Assembly: GCA_903904815.1 (NCBI GenBank)
Contig: CAIVDU010000102.1
Span: 30,909-94,908, forward strand
DNA: 64,000 nt
Direction: 5' to 3'
DNA from: an uncultured Armatimonadota bacterium
GTDB lineage: Bacteria; Armatimonadota; Fimbriimonadia; Fimbriimonadales; Fimbriimonadaceae
Positions 7,416 to 15,708 of the stretch are shown one piece after another. How positions within the stretch are numbered: position 1 is the first letter of the stretch; the number at the start of each line of letters is the position of its first letter. Both the position numbers and the translations under genes were made by a program. The notes beneath the pieces were generated by a model. It made no database searches. It saw only the letters and a program-made list of their open reading frames with translations, and was not told the origin of the DNA.

Positions 7416-8777
7416 ATGACCAAACTTTTTGAGCGACCACACTCCCTGATCGAGAATTTCGAGCTTCTCCGTCCCATCTTGGCCGCCCATGGACCTGAGA
7501 TCCTGCAAACCGTTCGAGAGAAGGCGTTCCAAGACTTCGAGCGAGTCGGAATTCCGACGATTCGAGACGAGGAGTTCAAGTACGTTTCGCTGCGTCTTCT
7601 GCAGGACGGAAAATTTGCTCCCGCCTACGGCGCGACCGTCGACCGACGTCAGCTCGAAACTGCCGTGCTGGGCAACCTCGACGCGATCACCGTCGTGTTC
7701 GTCAATGGCGAGTTCGCCCCCGAACTCTCCTCAGCCCACGCTCTTCCCAAAGGAGTGTTCGTGGGGACGCTGGAAAATGGGTTTCTGGCTCACGAGGCCA
7801 CGATCCTCGAGCACTTGGGCAAGCACGCTAACCTAACTGGCAAGCTCGGAACTACTAACGACGAACGATTCGTGTCGTTGAATACGGCGTTCCTCGGCGA
7901 GGGCGCGTTCGTTTACGTTCCCAAGGGCGTCGTGTTGGAGAAGCCCGTTCAGGTCATTTTCTTGAGTCGGGCCGACCACGGTCCATTCGTCGCTTACCCG
8001 AGAGTCTTGATCGTGCTGGAGCAAGCCGCGCAGGCTAAGGTGATCGAGACTTACGTTGGCCTCGATGGCGTCTACTTTACGAACGCAGTTACGGAGGCAG
8101 TTCTCGGCAAAGACGCGAACCTTGAGCACACCAAGGTCCAAGTCGAGACGGACGACAGCGTCCACATCGCGAACCTCTCAACCACCCAAGAGGGTGGCTC
8201 GGTTTACACTTCGAACAACGTGAGCTTTGGCTCACGCATCGCGCGAAACGACGTCAATGTTTCACTCATCGGGGAGTTCACCGAGACTTGGCTGAACGGA
8301 GTTACCGTGGGCAAAGGCGACCAAGTGGTGGACAACCACACGAGAATCGACCACGCGAAGCCAAACTGCAATTCGTTCGAGGTCTACAAGTCGATCTTGG
8401 CCGACCGGGCCACTGGCGTGTTCAACGGCAAAATTTTCGTGTATGAAGACGCCCAGAAGACGGACGCGAAGCAGACCAACCAGGGATTGTTACTTTCCCC
8501 AAACGCGACGTTCAATACGAAGCCGCAGCTTGAGATCTTCGCGGACGACGTGAAGTGCACGCACGGCGCCACCGTGGGGCAGCTTCGAGACGACGCTCTG
8601 TTCTACCTTCGCGCTCGTGGAATCCCGCGCCAACAGGCTCAGGCCATACTCGTATATGCGTTTGCGGCCGAGGTGCTGGAGAAGATCACCGTGAAGGATG
8701 CCCGCACGGCGTTGGAAGCGATTCTGTTCTCAAAGATCGGAGAGACAGAAGACTTACCGGAGGCAATAGAAGCGTGA
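7416..8777 (+). CDS. sufD: Fe-S cluster assembly protein SufD
   Basis: A 453-residue SufB/SufD-family scaffold protein. The C-terminal half has SufD hallmarks: GVFNGKIFVYEDAQKTDA and VKCTHGATVGQLRDDALFYL, where SufB would have a GHEAT-type motif. In known systems SufD works with SufB and SufC as SufBC2D. No sufB is present in this operon, so the partner must be elsewhere or this protein stands alone. Its stop overlaps GTG 8774 of a 23-codon frame. Confidence 0.9.
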   Translation: MTKLFERPHSLIENFELLRPILAAHGPEILQTVREKAFQDFERVGIPTIRDEEFKYVSLRLLQDGKFAPAYGATVDRRQLETAVLGNLDAITVVFVNGEFAPELSSAHALPKGVFVGTLENGFLAHEATILEHLGKHANLTGKLGTTNDERFVSLNTAFLGEGAFVYVPKGVVLEKPVQVIFLSRADHGPFVAYPRVLIVLEQAAQAKVIETYVGLDGVYFTNAVTEAVLGKDANLEHTKVQVETDDSVHIANLSTTQEGGSVYTSNNVSFGSRIARNDVNVSLIGEFTETWLNGVTVGKGDQVVDNHTRIDHAKPNCNSFEVYKSILADRATGVFNGKIFVYEDAQKTDAKQTNQGLLLSPNATFNTKPQLEIFADDVKCTHGATVGQLRDDALFYLRARGIPRQQAQAILVYAFAAEVLEKITVKDARTALEAILFSKIGETEDLPEAIEA

Positions 8778-8845
8778 ACATCGCGGTGCAGCCTGGCAAA
8801 GCCCCTACCCTAGGAAATGGATATGGGCTGGGGGCTGCGTCGTGA
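8774..8845 (+). CDS. possible 23-codon bridging ORF
   Basis: GTG 8774 overlaps the sufD stop as GTGA, and the frame ends at a TGA that overlaps the next gene's GTG at 8842, again as GTGA. The peptide begins MNIAVQPGKAPTLGNGYGLG. It would let ribosomes pass from sufD to the next gene by coupled termination and re-initiation. It may instead be chance in a 65-nt gap. Confidence 0.25.
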   Translation: MNIAVQPGKAPTLGNGYGLGAAS

Positions 8846-9318
8846 CCGCCCAAGTCGCCGAATTGCTGGAGCCGCTGACCGAGCTTCTGCCGCTAGCGTC
8901 GGCGATGCCGGACCTGGTTCCCCTTCGTCGCCAGCGTCCGGAACTGCTTTCGATTACCGAGACGATCAGTGAACAGCTAAACGAACGGCCCTGTTTAGCC
9001 TCTGGGCTTTGGTTGTATGTCGACGATCTCGATCGGTCGCACTCGATCAGCCAAGGGCTTCACACCATCGAGGGAGCCCTTTGGCATGCGGTGATGCACC
9101 GGCGCGAGGGAGACTTTGGCAATAGCAAGTATTGGCTCAGACAGGCGGGCGATGTTTCGATCTTCGAAGCGGTGTACGGAAATCCGTTCGATTTTGTCGA
9201 CCGAGTTCAAAGAGATCACCGTCAGAACCCTGCGGAATTGGTGGAACTCCAAAGGCAGGAGTGGCTCGCGCTGTTTGAGTTCTGTACGGCAAACCGAGCA
9301 AGGGAGGGAGTCGAATGA
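8842..9318 (+). CDS. conserved hypothetical protein inside the SUF operon
   Basis: A 158-residue soluble protein with no named function. A distinctive segment, HAVMHRREGDFGNSKYWLRQAG at about residues 76-97, recalls an uncharacterised family with a WHxxxHRRExDxxNxxYW pattern. The His/Arg/Glu-rich motif could be a metal or catalytic site, but that is inference. The start is GTG 8842. Its stop overlaps the sufS ATG as ATGA, so it is translationally coupled to cysteine desulfurase, which points to a role in or alongside Fe-S assembly. Confidence 0.75.
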   Translation: MTAQVAELLEPLTELLPLASAMPDLVPLRRQRPELLSITETISEQLNERPCLASGLWLYVDDLDRSHSISQGLHTIEGALWHAVMHRREGDFGNSKYWLRQAGDVSIFEAVYGNPFDFVDRVQRDHRQNPAELVELQRQEWLALFEFCTANRAREGVE

Positions 9319-10649
9319 CTTTAACCGTAAAAGCGCCTAATTTTGAGGTCCTAAGAGCGGACTTCCCCATCCTGGAAACCGTCGTGAGAGGCAAGCAACT
9401 CGCTTACCTGGACAACGCGGCGACGTCCCAGAAGCCTCAACTCGTGATCGATGCCCTCGACCGATATTGGAGAGCGCAAAATGCCAACGTCCATCGTGGC
9501 GTCCACTACCTGAGCCAGATCGCGACCTCCGAGTTCGACGCGGCCCGTGTCAAGGTCCAGACTCTTCTCAATGCGGCTAGCTCCAAAGAAGTCATCTTCA
9601 CACGTGGCTGCTCAGAGAGCATCAACCTCGTCGCAACCTGCCTCACCTCCGGGGCGTCGGCCAAGGCCACGAACGGACAAAAGACCACTCCGTGCATTGC
9701 CGAAGGTGACGAGATCTTGATCTCCACCATGGAGCACCACTCCAACATCGTTCCCTGGCAGATGGCCGCCGAACGGGTAGGAGCGACACTCAAGGTGATC
9801 CCGATTTCCGACGCTGGAGAGATAGACCTTGAAGCATATGCGGGTCTCCTGAGCGAGAAGACCAAGCTAGTTGGCATCGTCCATGTGAGCAACTCGCTGG
9901 GCACCGTCAACCCGATCAAGCAGATGGTCGAGATGGCTCACGCGGTGGGCGCGCTGGTGCTCGTCGACGGCGCTCAGGCCGGCCCCCATCTTTCGATCGA
10001 CGTCCAAGACCTAGACGCCGACTTCTACACGCTTAGCTGCCACAAGATTTACGCTCCGACCGGCGTCGGCGTTCTATACGGCAAGCGAGCCCTCTTGGAG
10101 GCGATGCCCCCCTACCAGGGCGGTGGGGACATGATTCGCACGGTGAGCTTCGAGCGCACAACGTACGCGGAGCTTCCGGCAAAGTACGAGGCGGGCACTC
10201 CCAACGTCGCCGGAGTCATCGGCCTTGGGGCAGCGATCGACTACCTCGCCCACCTCGGCCGATGGTACGTGGGGCCCGAGAAGCCCGACATGACCGATCG
10301 TGAGGCACTCGTCGTCGCTTTCGGGGCTATCCACCGCCGAGAGGCCGAACTCGCAAACGAGGCATCTCGTCTACTCCTTGAGATTCCCGGGGTCCAGATC
10401 AATGGCTCCGCTCCCGACAAGGCGGGAATCGTCAGCTTTACGCTGGACTGCGCCCACCCTCACGACATCGGCACCATCCTGGACAGTGACGGGATCGCGA
10501 TTCGTGCCGGGCATCACTGCTGCATGCCGTTGATGAACCGCCTTGGCGTTCCGGCAACCGCCCGCGCTTCTTTCGCGTTCTATAACACGATGAATGAAGC
10601 GGAACGACTTGCATCGGGCGTGAGGAAGATAAAGGAGATGTTTTCTTGA
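9315..10649 (+). CDS. sufS: cysteine desulfurase SufS
   Basis: A 444-residue PLP enzyme of the SufS class that takes sulfur from cysteine for cluster assembly. The PLP lysine lies in LSCHKIYAPTGVGVLYG, and the persulfide cysteine in IRAGHHCCMPLMNRLG. It is longer than the usual 405-420 residues because of insertions near residues 112-125 (ASAKATNGQKTTPCIAEG) and near 315-340. It is coupled to both neighbours: ATGA upstream and TTGA with sufU downstream. Confidence 0.95.
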   Translation: MTLTVKAPNFEVLRADFPILETVVRGKQLAYLDNAATSQKPQLVIDALDRYWRAQNANVHRGVHYLSQIATSEFDAARVKVQTLLNAASSKEVIFTRGCSESINLVATCLTSGASAKATNGQKTTPCIAEGDEILISTMEHHSNIVPWQMAAERVGATLKVIPISDAGEIDLEAYAGLLSEKTKLVGIVHVSNSLGTVNPIKQMVEMAHAVGALVLVDGAQAGPHLSIDVQDLDADFYTLSCHKIYAPTGVGVLYGKRALLEAMPPYQGGGDMIRTVSFERTTYAELPAKYEAGTPNVAGVIGLGAAIDYLAHLGRWYVGPEKPDMTDREALVVAFGAIHRREAELANEASRLLLEIPGVQINGSAPDKAGIVSFTLDCAHPHDIGTILDSDGIAIRAGHHCCMPLMNRLGVPATARASFAFYNTMNEAERLASGVRKIKEMFS

Positions 10650-11098
10650 GTTTGGATTTGCGAGAGCTGTATCAGGAAGTGATCTTGGATCACAACAAGC
10701 GCCCGCGGAATCACGGCCGGATCGAAGGCGCCGCTCGCACGGCTGAAGGTCACAACCCGCTGTGTGGTGACAACGTCCGCGTCTATATTTCCACCGAAGA
10801 TGGCAAGATGACCGACGTGCGATTCGAGGGAAGCGGCTGCGCCATCTCGACCGCGAGCGCTTCTCTGATGACGGAGGCGGTCAAAGGAAAGAGCTTCGAA
10901 GAGGCGGAAGCGATCTTTAAAGAGTTTCAACAGATGGTCACGACGACCGGTGAGGCGGTTCCGCATCCCGACCTCGGCGACCTCGAAGTCTTCGCCGGAG
11001 TGCGGGAGTATCCCGTCCGCATCAAATGCGCGACCCTTCCTTGGCACACTTTTCGCGCCGCACTTCAAGGTGAGGAAGAAGCCGTCAGCACCGAATAG
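10646..11098 (+). CDS. sufU: SufU-type sulfur acceptor / scaffold
   Basis: A 150-residue IscU/SufU-like protein with the three conserved cysteines in NPLCGDN, GSGCAIS and IKCATLPWHTF. SufU proteins accept sulfur from SufS in a zinc-dependent way. Position directly after sufS, with a TTG start overlapping its stop, supports that pairing. A TTG start at 10646 is used because it gives the family N-terminus SLDLRELYQEVILDH. Confidence 0.92.
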   Translation: MSLDLRELYQEVILDHNKRPRNHGRIEGAARTAEGHNPLCGDNVRVYISTEDGKMTDVRFEGSGCAISTASASLMTEAVKGKSFEEAEAIFKEFQQMVTTTGEAVPHPDLGDLEVFAGVREYPVRIKCATLPWHTFRAALQGEEEAVSTE

Positions 11099-11116
11099 GA
11101 TTTCTAAGAGAACACC

Positions 11117-11479
11117 ATGCCAGAACCCGTAGAGATCGAAAAGCCGGCTCCCGCTCCCCTTAACAGCATCCAGAAGACGCTGTTCGCTGGTGAAGTGATT
11201 GAGCAGTTGCGCACGGTCTACGACCCGGAAATCCCGGTGAACGTCTACGATCTTGGCCTCATCTACGACGTGCAGGTGGCGGACAATAAGGACGTCCACA
11301 TCCTCATGACACTGACCTCTCCTTCCTGCCCAGTGGCGGGAATCCTTCCTGGCGAAATCGAGTGCGCGGTCAGAGCGACACCGAGCATCGGGAACGTGTC
11401 GGTTGAGCTGACTTGGGACCCTCCATTTACGATTGAGATGATGTCCCAGGAGACTCGCCTCATGTTAGGAATCGACTGA
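11117..11479 (+). CDS. sufT: SufT-like DUF59/MIP18 protein
   Basis: A 120-residue DUF59-family protein carrying VYDPEIPVNVYDLGLIYDV and TLTSPSCPVAG, both typical of SufT. Family members help mature iron-sulfur proteins. A proline-rich N-terminal extension of about 25 residues precedes the domain. It lies 18 nt after sufU and 2 nt before the Rrf2 regulator. Confidence 0.88.
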   Translation: MPEPVEIEKPAPAPLNSIQKTLFAGEVIEQLRTVYDPEIPVNVYDLGLIYDVQVADNKDVHILMTLTSPSCPVAGILPGEIECAVRATPSIGNVSVELTWDPPFTIEMMSQETRLMLGID

Positions 11480-11481
11480 CT

Positions 11482-11955
11482 ATGAAGTTCTCCGCCCAAG
11501 AAGAGTACGGCCTTCGGTGCCTGCTACAAATCGCCCGGCTCGGACCAGATGGATCGATGACGATTCCTGAAATCAGTCGGGTCGAGGGCCTCACTCCCAC
11601 CCACGTGGCAAAGCTCACCATGATCCTCCGGAAAGGAGGCTTTCTGAAGAGCACCCGTGGACAGGCCGGCGGCTATGCATTGGCCCGGACGCCTGAACTC
11701 ATCCGAGTCGGTGACGTGCTCGCCGAACTCGGCGGAAAACTCTTCGACGACCAGTTTTGCACCCGCCACGGCGGCCCCACGTCGATCTGCGCCCACGCCG
11801 TGGACTGCAGCGTGCGATCGCTCTGGCAAGTCGTTCAAACGGCGGTTGATGAAGTTCTCGACCGCGTAACCCTTGCCGATCTCCTCGAAAAGGAGACCCC
11901 TGCAACCAATGTTCGCATGTTCGCGGAGCCCCCGCGAAGGAATCAACTGGCATGA
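11482..11955 (+). CDS. Rrf2-family regulator (IscR/SufR-like)
   Basis: A 157-residue Rrf2 protein with an N-terminal winged helix (MKFSAQEEYGLRCLLQIAR) and recognition segment GGYALART. Three cysteines in FCTRHGGPTSICAHAVDCSVRSLW (C-x9-C-x5-C) are placed like the cluster ligands of IscR, so it probably binds an Fe-S cluster and senses cluster supply. It probably controls this SUF operon. Its stop overlaps the next gene as ATGA. Confidence 0.88.
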   Translation: MKFSAQEEYGLRCLLQIARLGPDGSMTIPEISRVEGLTPTHVAKLTMILRKGGFLKSTRGQAGGYALARTPELIRVGDVLAELGGKLFDDQFCTRHGGPTSICAHAVDCSVRSLWQVVQTAVDEVLDRVTLADLLEKETPATNVRMFAEPPRRNQLA

Positions 11956-12332
11956 CTCCGGTAGATCTCACTAGCACCGTTTTTCCCGTCACCGTTACCC
12001 CCGCCGCCCTCAAACAGGTTCAACGCCTGATCGCAAAGGATGGACGCCCCGATGTGTTCCTACGGGTGGGCGTCAAGGGAGGAGGCTGCAGCGGTATGGA
12101 GTATGTCATGAAGCTCGACACCGTCCGAAAGTCGATCGACCTCGAACTCCAACTCGACGGCGTGACCGTGGTCTGCGACGCCAAGAGCGCCGGATTCCTC
12201 AATGGGTCGACCTTCGACTACACCGGCAATCTGGTGGGTGGTGGTTTCAAGTTCGAAAACCCCAACGCCGCCCGAAGCTGCGGCTGCGGCACCAGCTTCA
12301 CACCCGGAAAGAAGCCAGCTCAGCAGGGTTAG
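11952..12332 (+). CDS. sufA: A-type Fe-S carrier (SufA/ErpA/IscA family)
   Basis: A 126-residue HesB/IscA-like protein with the three cluster-binding cysteines in GGGCSGM and SCGCGTSF. These proteins carry clusters from the scaffold to target proteins. It is the last gene of the SUF operon and is coupled to the Rrf2 gene by ATGA. Whether it is best called SufA or ErpA cannot be decided by eye. Confidence 0.92.
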   Translation: MTPVDLTSTVFPVTVTPAALKQVQRLIAKDGRPDVFLRVGVKGGGCSGMEYVMKLDTVRKSIDLELQLDGVTVVCDAKSAGFLNGSTFDYTGNLVGGGFKFENPNAARSCGCGTSFTPGKKPAQQG

Positions 12333-12488
12333 CGGTCGCGGTTCCGGATTACATTCCGCCCTATTCTTGCGTCCATCCGTCGGCGGAGAATGATTTGTGT
12401 CTCCGCCTTCCGGCTTCCAACTCGGGCCACTTTCACACCACTCCCTGAGGGCTGCAAAAAGACTTCTGAAGAGCTCGAACGAACAGAT

Positions 12489-12824
12489 TCAATACAACCT
12501 CGTTCCGTTCGGAACCGGATCGCCGGGTTGCGCCAGCACAACTTCCCCGGGCGCTCGGTCAAATCCACAAACCAGGCATTGCGACTCGAATCCGGCAATT
12601 CGCTTGCTCGGGAAATTGATCACTGCCATCACCTGTTTCCCGGGCAACTCGTCAAGCGAATACACCTTCGTGATCTGGGCACTAGAGCGCTTGACTCCGA
12701 ACTCACCAAAGTCGATGGTGAGCTTGTAGGCCGGCTTGCGTGCCTCAGGAAACGGCTCGGCCGAGACAATCGTCCCCACACGAATTTCGACTTTAGCGAA
12801 GTCATCCCAGCTCACTTGATCCAT
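12489..12824 (-). CDS. csaA: CsaA-type tRNA-binding-domain protein
   Basis: A 111-residue single OB-fold protein of the EMAP/tRNA-binding type: WDDFAKVEIRVGTIVSAEPFPEARKPAYKL at the N-terminus and GTRLY at the end. CsaA proteins bind tRNA and have been linked to chaperone or secretion roles in Bacillus. A TAAACT hexamer ends 6 nt before the ATG, so it is probably transcribed without a leader. That hexamer overlaps the stop codon of the upstream MFS gene. Confidence 0.9.
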   Translation of the reverse strand: MDQVSWDDFAKVEIRVGTIVSAEPFPEARKPAYKLTIDFGEFGVKRSSAQITKVYSLDELPGKQVMAVINFPSKRIAGFESQCLVCGFDRAPGEVVLAQPGDPVPNGTRLY

Positions 12825-12830
12825 CGATCG

Positions 12831-12836
12831 AGTTTA
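12831..12836 (-). promoter_or_regulatory. -10-like TAAACT, leaderless csaA start
   Basis: TAAACT sits 6 nt from the csaA ATG. Its first three bases are the stop codon of the MFS gene that ends at 12834. Confidence 0.45.
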
Positions 12837-14087
12837 GCCGCCCTCGACCATGTGGCGGCTCTCGTACTGGTCCAGCGCGGGACCTCGGACTCCATACCAG
12901 CCCGCGATCAGCATCGCGCCAAAACCGCCGAGGAGCAGGGAAGCGCGCACGCCCGTGTAGTTCGCCAGAGTAGCCGCTTCGAAGTCGCCCGCTTGCGGAC
13001 CGCAGACCTGGAAGATCATTCCGATTCCCGAGAGGCGCCCTCGAAGGGTGTCGGGAATCGCGAGTTGGCGAATGGTCTGACGGAGTACCGTGCTGATCAT
13101 GTCGGCCGCGCCCGTGCATGCTAGGAACAACATGGCGCACCAAAGGTTGGGACTGATCCCGAACAGCACCGTTGCCAGACCATAAGCGGTGATCATGAGG
13201 ATGACCCAGCGCCCCTGTCGGCGAATCGTCGGGATCCAAGCAAGCACGCTCGACGCCACCATCGCTCCAAACCCAGCCGAGGCGGCTAAGTAGCCGTATC
13301 CTCGCGCATCGAGATGCAACTCCACGCGGGCAAAGGCGGGCAGAAGTGCCACTGCGCCCGCGAAGAACGTGCCCCAGAAGTCGATCCACATCGCGTTCGC
13401 CAGCACCTTCGTCGACCGCAGAAACTGGATTCCCTCCCCGATGCTGTGGAACACCTCTCGTGCAGAAGTTGACCGCACCGAGGTCGGCGTATACGACGGC
13501 TGAAGAAGGACGACCCCGATGACCGCGCCGTAAGAAATCGCATTGAGCGCGTAACAAGCGAACGTTCCGTGAACCGGCCCCAGACTGGCGATGAGAATCC
13601 CGGTGAGTGCCGGCCCTAGCACCTCACCGAGACGCCATTGAATCCCGTTAATGCTGGCCGCATTTGGATAGTGCTCGGAAGGTACCAGGTTGGGAACAAT
13701 CGCCTGTCTCACGGGACCATCAAATGCCCGAGCGGTCGCGTCGAGCACGATAAAGACGTAGATCACGGGCGGGCTAATCAGCCCTAGAATGGTGACGATG
13801 GCCAACCCCGCCGCCGATAGCGCCATGCCGGTTTGGGTGAGGATCAGCACTTTACGCCGGTCGAACTGATCGGCCACTACTCCGCCAAATAGCCCCAGCC
13901 CAATGAGCGGCACGATGCGAATCAAACCGACATAGCCGACCGAGAGGGTGGAGTGAGTCAGATGGTCCAAATGCCAAAAGATCGCCCAGGCCTGTAACTG
14001 GCCTCCGATGTTGGAGACAAACGCACCCAAGACCCAGTTTCGGAAGTGCCGATGCCGGAGTGCCGGTAACCGGTCACCAATCTCCAC
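12834..14087 (-). CDS. MFS transporter, EntS-like (MFS_3)
   Basis: A 417-residue membrane protein with about 12 predicted helices. The N-terminus RHRHFRNWVLGAFVSNIGGQLQ and the loop VVADQFDRRKVLIL (the MFS A-motif region) resemble the EntS/MFS_3 exporter group. The substrate is unknown. The start is GTG 14087, chosen because TACACT lies 5 nt upstream. csaA follows after 9 nt on the same strand. Confidence 0.85.
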   Translation of the reverse strand: MEIGDRLPALRHRHFRNWVLGAFVSNIGGQLQAWAIFWHLDHLTHSTLSVGYVGLIRIVPLIGLGLFGGVVADQFDRRKVLILTQTGMALSAAGLAIVTILGLISPPVIYVFIVLDATARAFDGPVRQAIVPNLVPSEHYPNAASINGIQWRLGEVLGPALTGILIASLGPVHGTFACYALNAISYGAVIGVVLLQPSYTPTSVRSTSAREVFHSIGEGIQFLRSTKVLANAMWIDFWGTFFAGAVALLPAFARVELHLDARGYGYLAASAGFGAMVASSVLAWIPTIRRQGRWVILMITAYGLATVLFGISPNLWCAMLFLACTGAADMISTVLRQTIRQLAIPDTLRGRLSGIGMIFQVCGPQAGDFEAATLANYTGVRASLLLGGFGAMLIAGWYGVRGPALDQYESRHMVEGG

Positions 14088-14092
14088 ACCTT

Positions 14093-14098
14093 AGTGTA
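14093..14098 (-). promoter_or_regulatory. -10-like TACACT before the MFS gene
   Basis: TACACT is separated by 5 nt from the GTG at 14087, with no Shine-Dalgarno site between them. Confidence 0.4.
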
Positions 14099-14143
14099 GA
14101 CGGCTTCACGACTCCGGAAGAAGAAGGCAGTGAAATTGCGGTG

Positions 14144-14190
14144 TCTCGGTTTGTCGTGACACCGTCGAAACCCCGGGGTGGAAACCGAGA
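14144..14190. repeat. stem-loop with 9-bp perfect arms
   Basis: TCTCGGTTT (14144-14152) pairs with AAACCGAGA (14182-14190), and CACC/GGTG can pair inside. It lies between the MFS promoter and the VapBC genes in a 315-nt gap that otherwise shows no gene. It could be an operator or an RNA element; no known riboswitch was recognised. Confidence 0.35.
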
Positions 14191-14402
14191 GGGTGAGCTA
14201 CTACGGGAGGGCTTGTCGTTACGCAAATCTCCAGGCCGTATTAACGTGCGACTCTGGGACTAGATTGTATATTGGGCCCTCTCCATCAGCGAAGCCTCCG
14301 GATCCCGGGGTTGTGGCCAGAAGAGGCCCATGAAAGTCCAAATTCTGGCGTAGATAGCGATATCATCAATGCGAGCGATTAACTCGCCGGAGCTGGCTAA
14401 CC

Positions 14403-14687
14403 TTGAGCTTTGACATCCCCCTTCACCTCCAGACGAATACGCCGGAAGCTCGCTTGATTGAGGCGATCGTGAACCGCGATCAGGTGTCACCTGCTGAGGC
14501 AGTCCGAACCGCCCTTCGCGAGTACGCTGCCGACCGCCAAAACGCTCCAAACTCCTCCTTTCCCGCCAAAAAGCCGGGCGAATTGCTATTTGGTCTATTT
14601 TCAGACACCCCGGAACTTATTCACCAGATATCGCTCGAATCAGTAGCGTCGAGAAATGCCGAACGGGTGAAAGAATTCGGTGATTAG
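14403..14687 (+). CDS. VapB-like antitoxin
   Basis: A 94-residue protein starting at TTG 14403 with GGAG 10 nt upstream. The N-terminal part (IPLHLQTNTPEARLIEAIVNRDQVSPAEAVRTALREYA) resembles a ribbon-helix-helix DNA-binding fold, with an acidic tail that could bind a toxin. It overlaps the downstream PIN gene by 8 nt, which is the usual antitoxin-toxin layout. Confidence 0.55.
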   Translation: MSFDIPLHLQTNTPEARLIEAIVNRDQVSPAEAVRTALREYAADRQNAPNSSFPAKKPGELLFGLFSDTPELIHQISLESVASRNAERVKEFGD

Positions 14688-15111
14688 GGCCATTGTCGAT
14701 ACGGACATTCTCTCTGAGATTCTAAGCGCCCGGGATCCGAGGGTAATCCAGAATGCTTCGAATTACGTAGCCGAGCACAACGTCATAACATTTACGAGCG
14801 TGACCCTGTACGAAATTGTCACTGGATTAGAGAAGAGTCAAGCCGCAGCCAAGCTCAATAGAACTCGCCAGATGCTCGCGCAAAATGAGGAGATCGTTCC
14901 CGACTCAGAGGATTACTACTTGGCGGGAAAGATTCTCGGGACACTCCGCAGGTTAGGCCGCGAAGTTGGTTATTCGGATCCTTTGATCGGTGGGTGCGCA
15001 ATTCGAAGGGATCTGTCCGTAGTAACCGGGAATCAGCGCCACTTCCAATATGTGCGCGATGCAGGATTTGGCGTCACTCTAGAGAATTGGCGTGACGAAC
15101 TCTCTCAATAA
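14680..15111 (+). CDS. vapC: PIN-domain VapC-type toxin
   Basis: A 143-residue PIN nuclease. Acidic residues expected of the metal site are visible in IVDTDILSEIL, TLYEIVTGLE and YSDPLIGGCAI, followed by the C-terminal VVTGNQRHF motif. VapC enzymes cut tRNA or rRNA. The GTG start at 14680 overlaps the antitoxin gene by 8 nt. Confidence 0.8.
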   Translation: MIRAIVDTDILSEILSARDPRVIQNASNYVAEHNVITFTSVTLYEIVTGLEKSQAAAKLNRTRQMLAQNEEIVPDSEDYYLAGKILGTLRRLGREVGYSDPLIGGCAIRRDLSVVTGNQRHFQYVRDAGFGVTLENWRDELSQ

Positions 15112-15147
15112 CCATCTTCGCGAAGACTTTGGACCGGGCACCCTCTT

Positions 15148-15513
15148 GTGACGCGTCTTCGACAGGCGGCTCTAGCTACATTCGGTCTCGTGGTGGTCGG
15201 TGTCGCCCTGGACTGTCGTGCTATGTCAGTTCAAATCGAGTCAACTCGAAAGGCCGTTAAGTCCGTGTACGACGCAGAGGTGTGCGGAACTGCAATTCCC
15301 AAGGACATACCTCAGCGTCTTAAGAACGACTTGGCTAAGACAAGGTCGGAACTCGGTAAGGTCGATTCGTTTCGGCTAGGCATCAGTGGAATCGACGAAG
15401 GGCTCACCGTCTCACACACGGAGGTATTTACCATGCGTGGGGGCCACGCCTACCGCGAGATGGTATTGGGCTACCCGACGCCCACTCTAGAAAATGTTGT
15501 GAACAACCCCTGA
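15148..15513 (+). CDS. hypothetical secreted protein, 121 aa
   Basis: Starts at GTG 15148. Residues 4-26 (LRQAALATFGLVVVGVALDCRAM) look like a signal peptide or membrane anchor. The remainder shows no known domain. It ends 2 nt before an inverted-repeat element at 15515-15708. Confidence 0.4.
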   Translation: MTRLRQAALATFGLVVVGVALDCRAMSVQIESTRKAVKSVYDAEVCGTAIPKDIPQRLKNDLAKTRSELGKVDSFRLGISGIDEGLTVSHTEVFTMRGGHAYREMVLGYPTPTLENVVNNP

Positions 15514-15514
15514 C

Positions 15515-15708
15515 GGCTTGTCATTATCAACATATCGAGGTCTCATTGAACCTGCGATTCAACGACTTCATCGTGAACGGTTCCCTCCACATCAGCGAAG
15601 CGGTGCGATGAGGAGGGCAGGGAGGGGGAACTCAGTCCATCCTGCGTCGCAAGAGCGACTCCAAATTGAGTCTGGTGCTGAAATGACAGATGTGGGTAAT
15701 GACAAGCC
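15515..15708. repeat. 194-bp region bounded by 12-bp perfect inverted repeats
   Basis: GGCTTGTCATTA (15515-15526) is matched by TAATGACAAGCC (15697-15708). The right end is part of the dispersed repeat also seen at 1282-1312, so this looks like a small non-coding mobile or REP-like element. No protein-coding frame within it is convincing. Confidence 0.45.

Noticed and set aside
10580..11299. 239-codon minus-strand frame opposite sufU and sufT
   Set aside because: SufU and SufT motifs are clear on the plus strand, and the frame lacks any start signal.
12390..13124. 244-codon plus-strand frame opposite csaA and the MFS gene
   Set aside because: It crosses two well-supported minus-strand genes and reads as low-complexity composition without a ribosome site.
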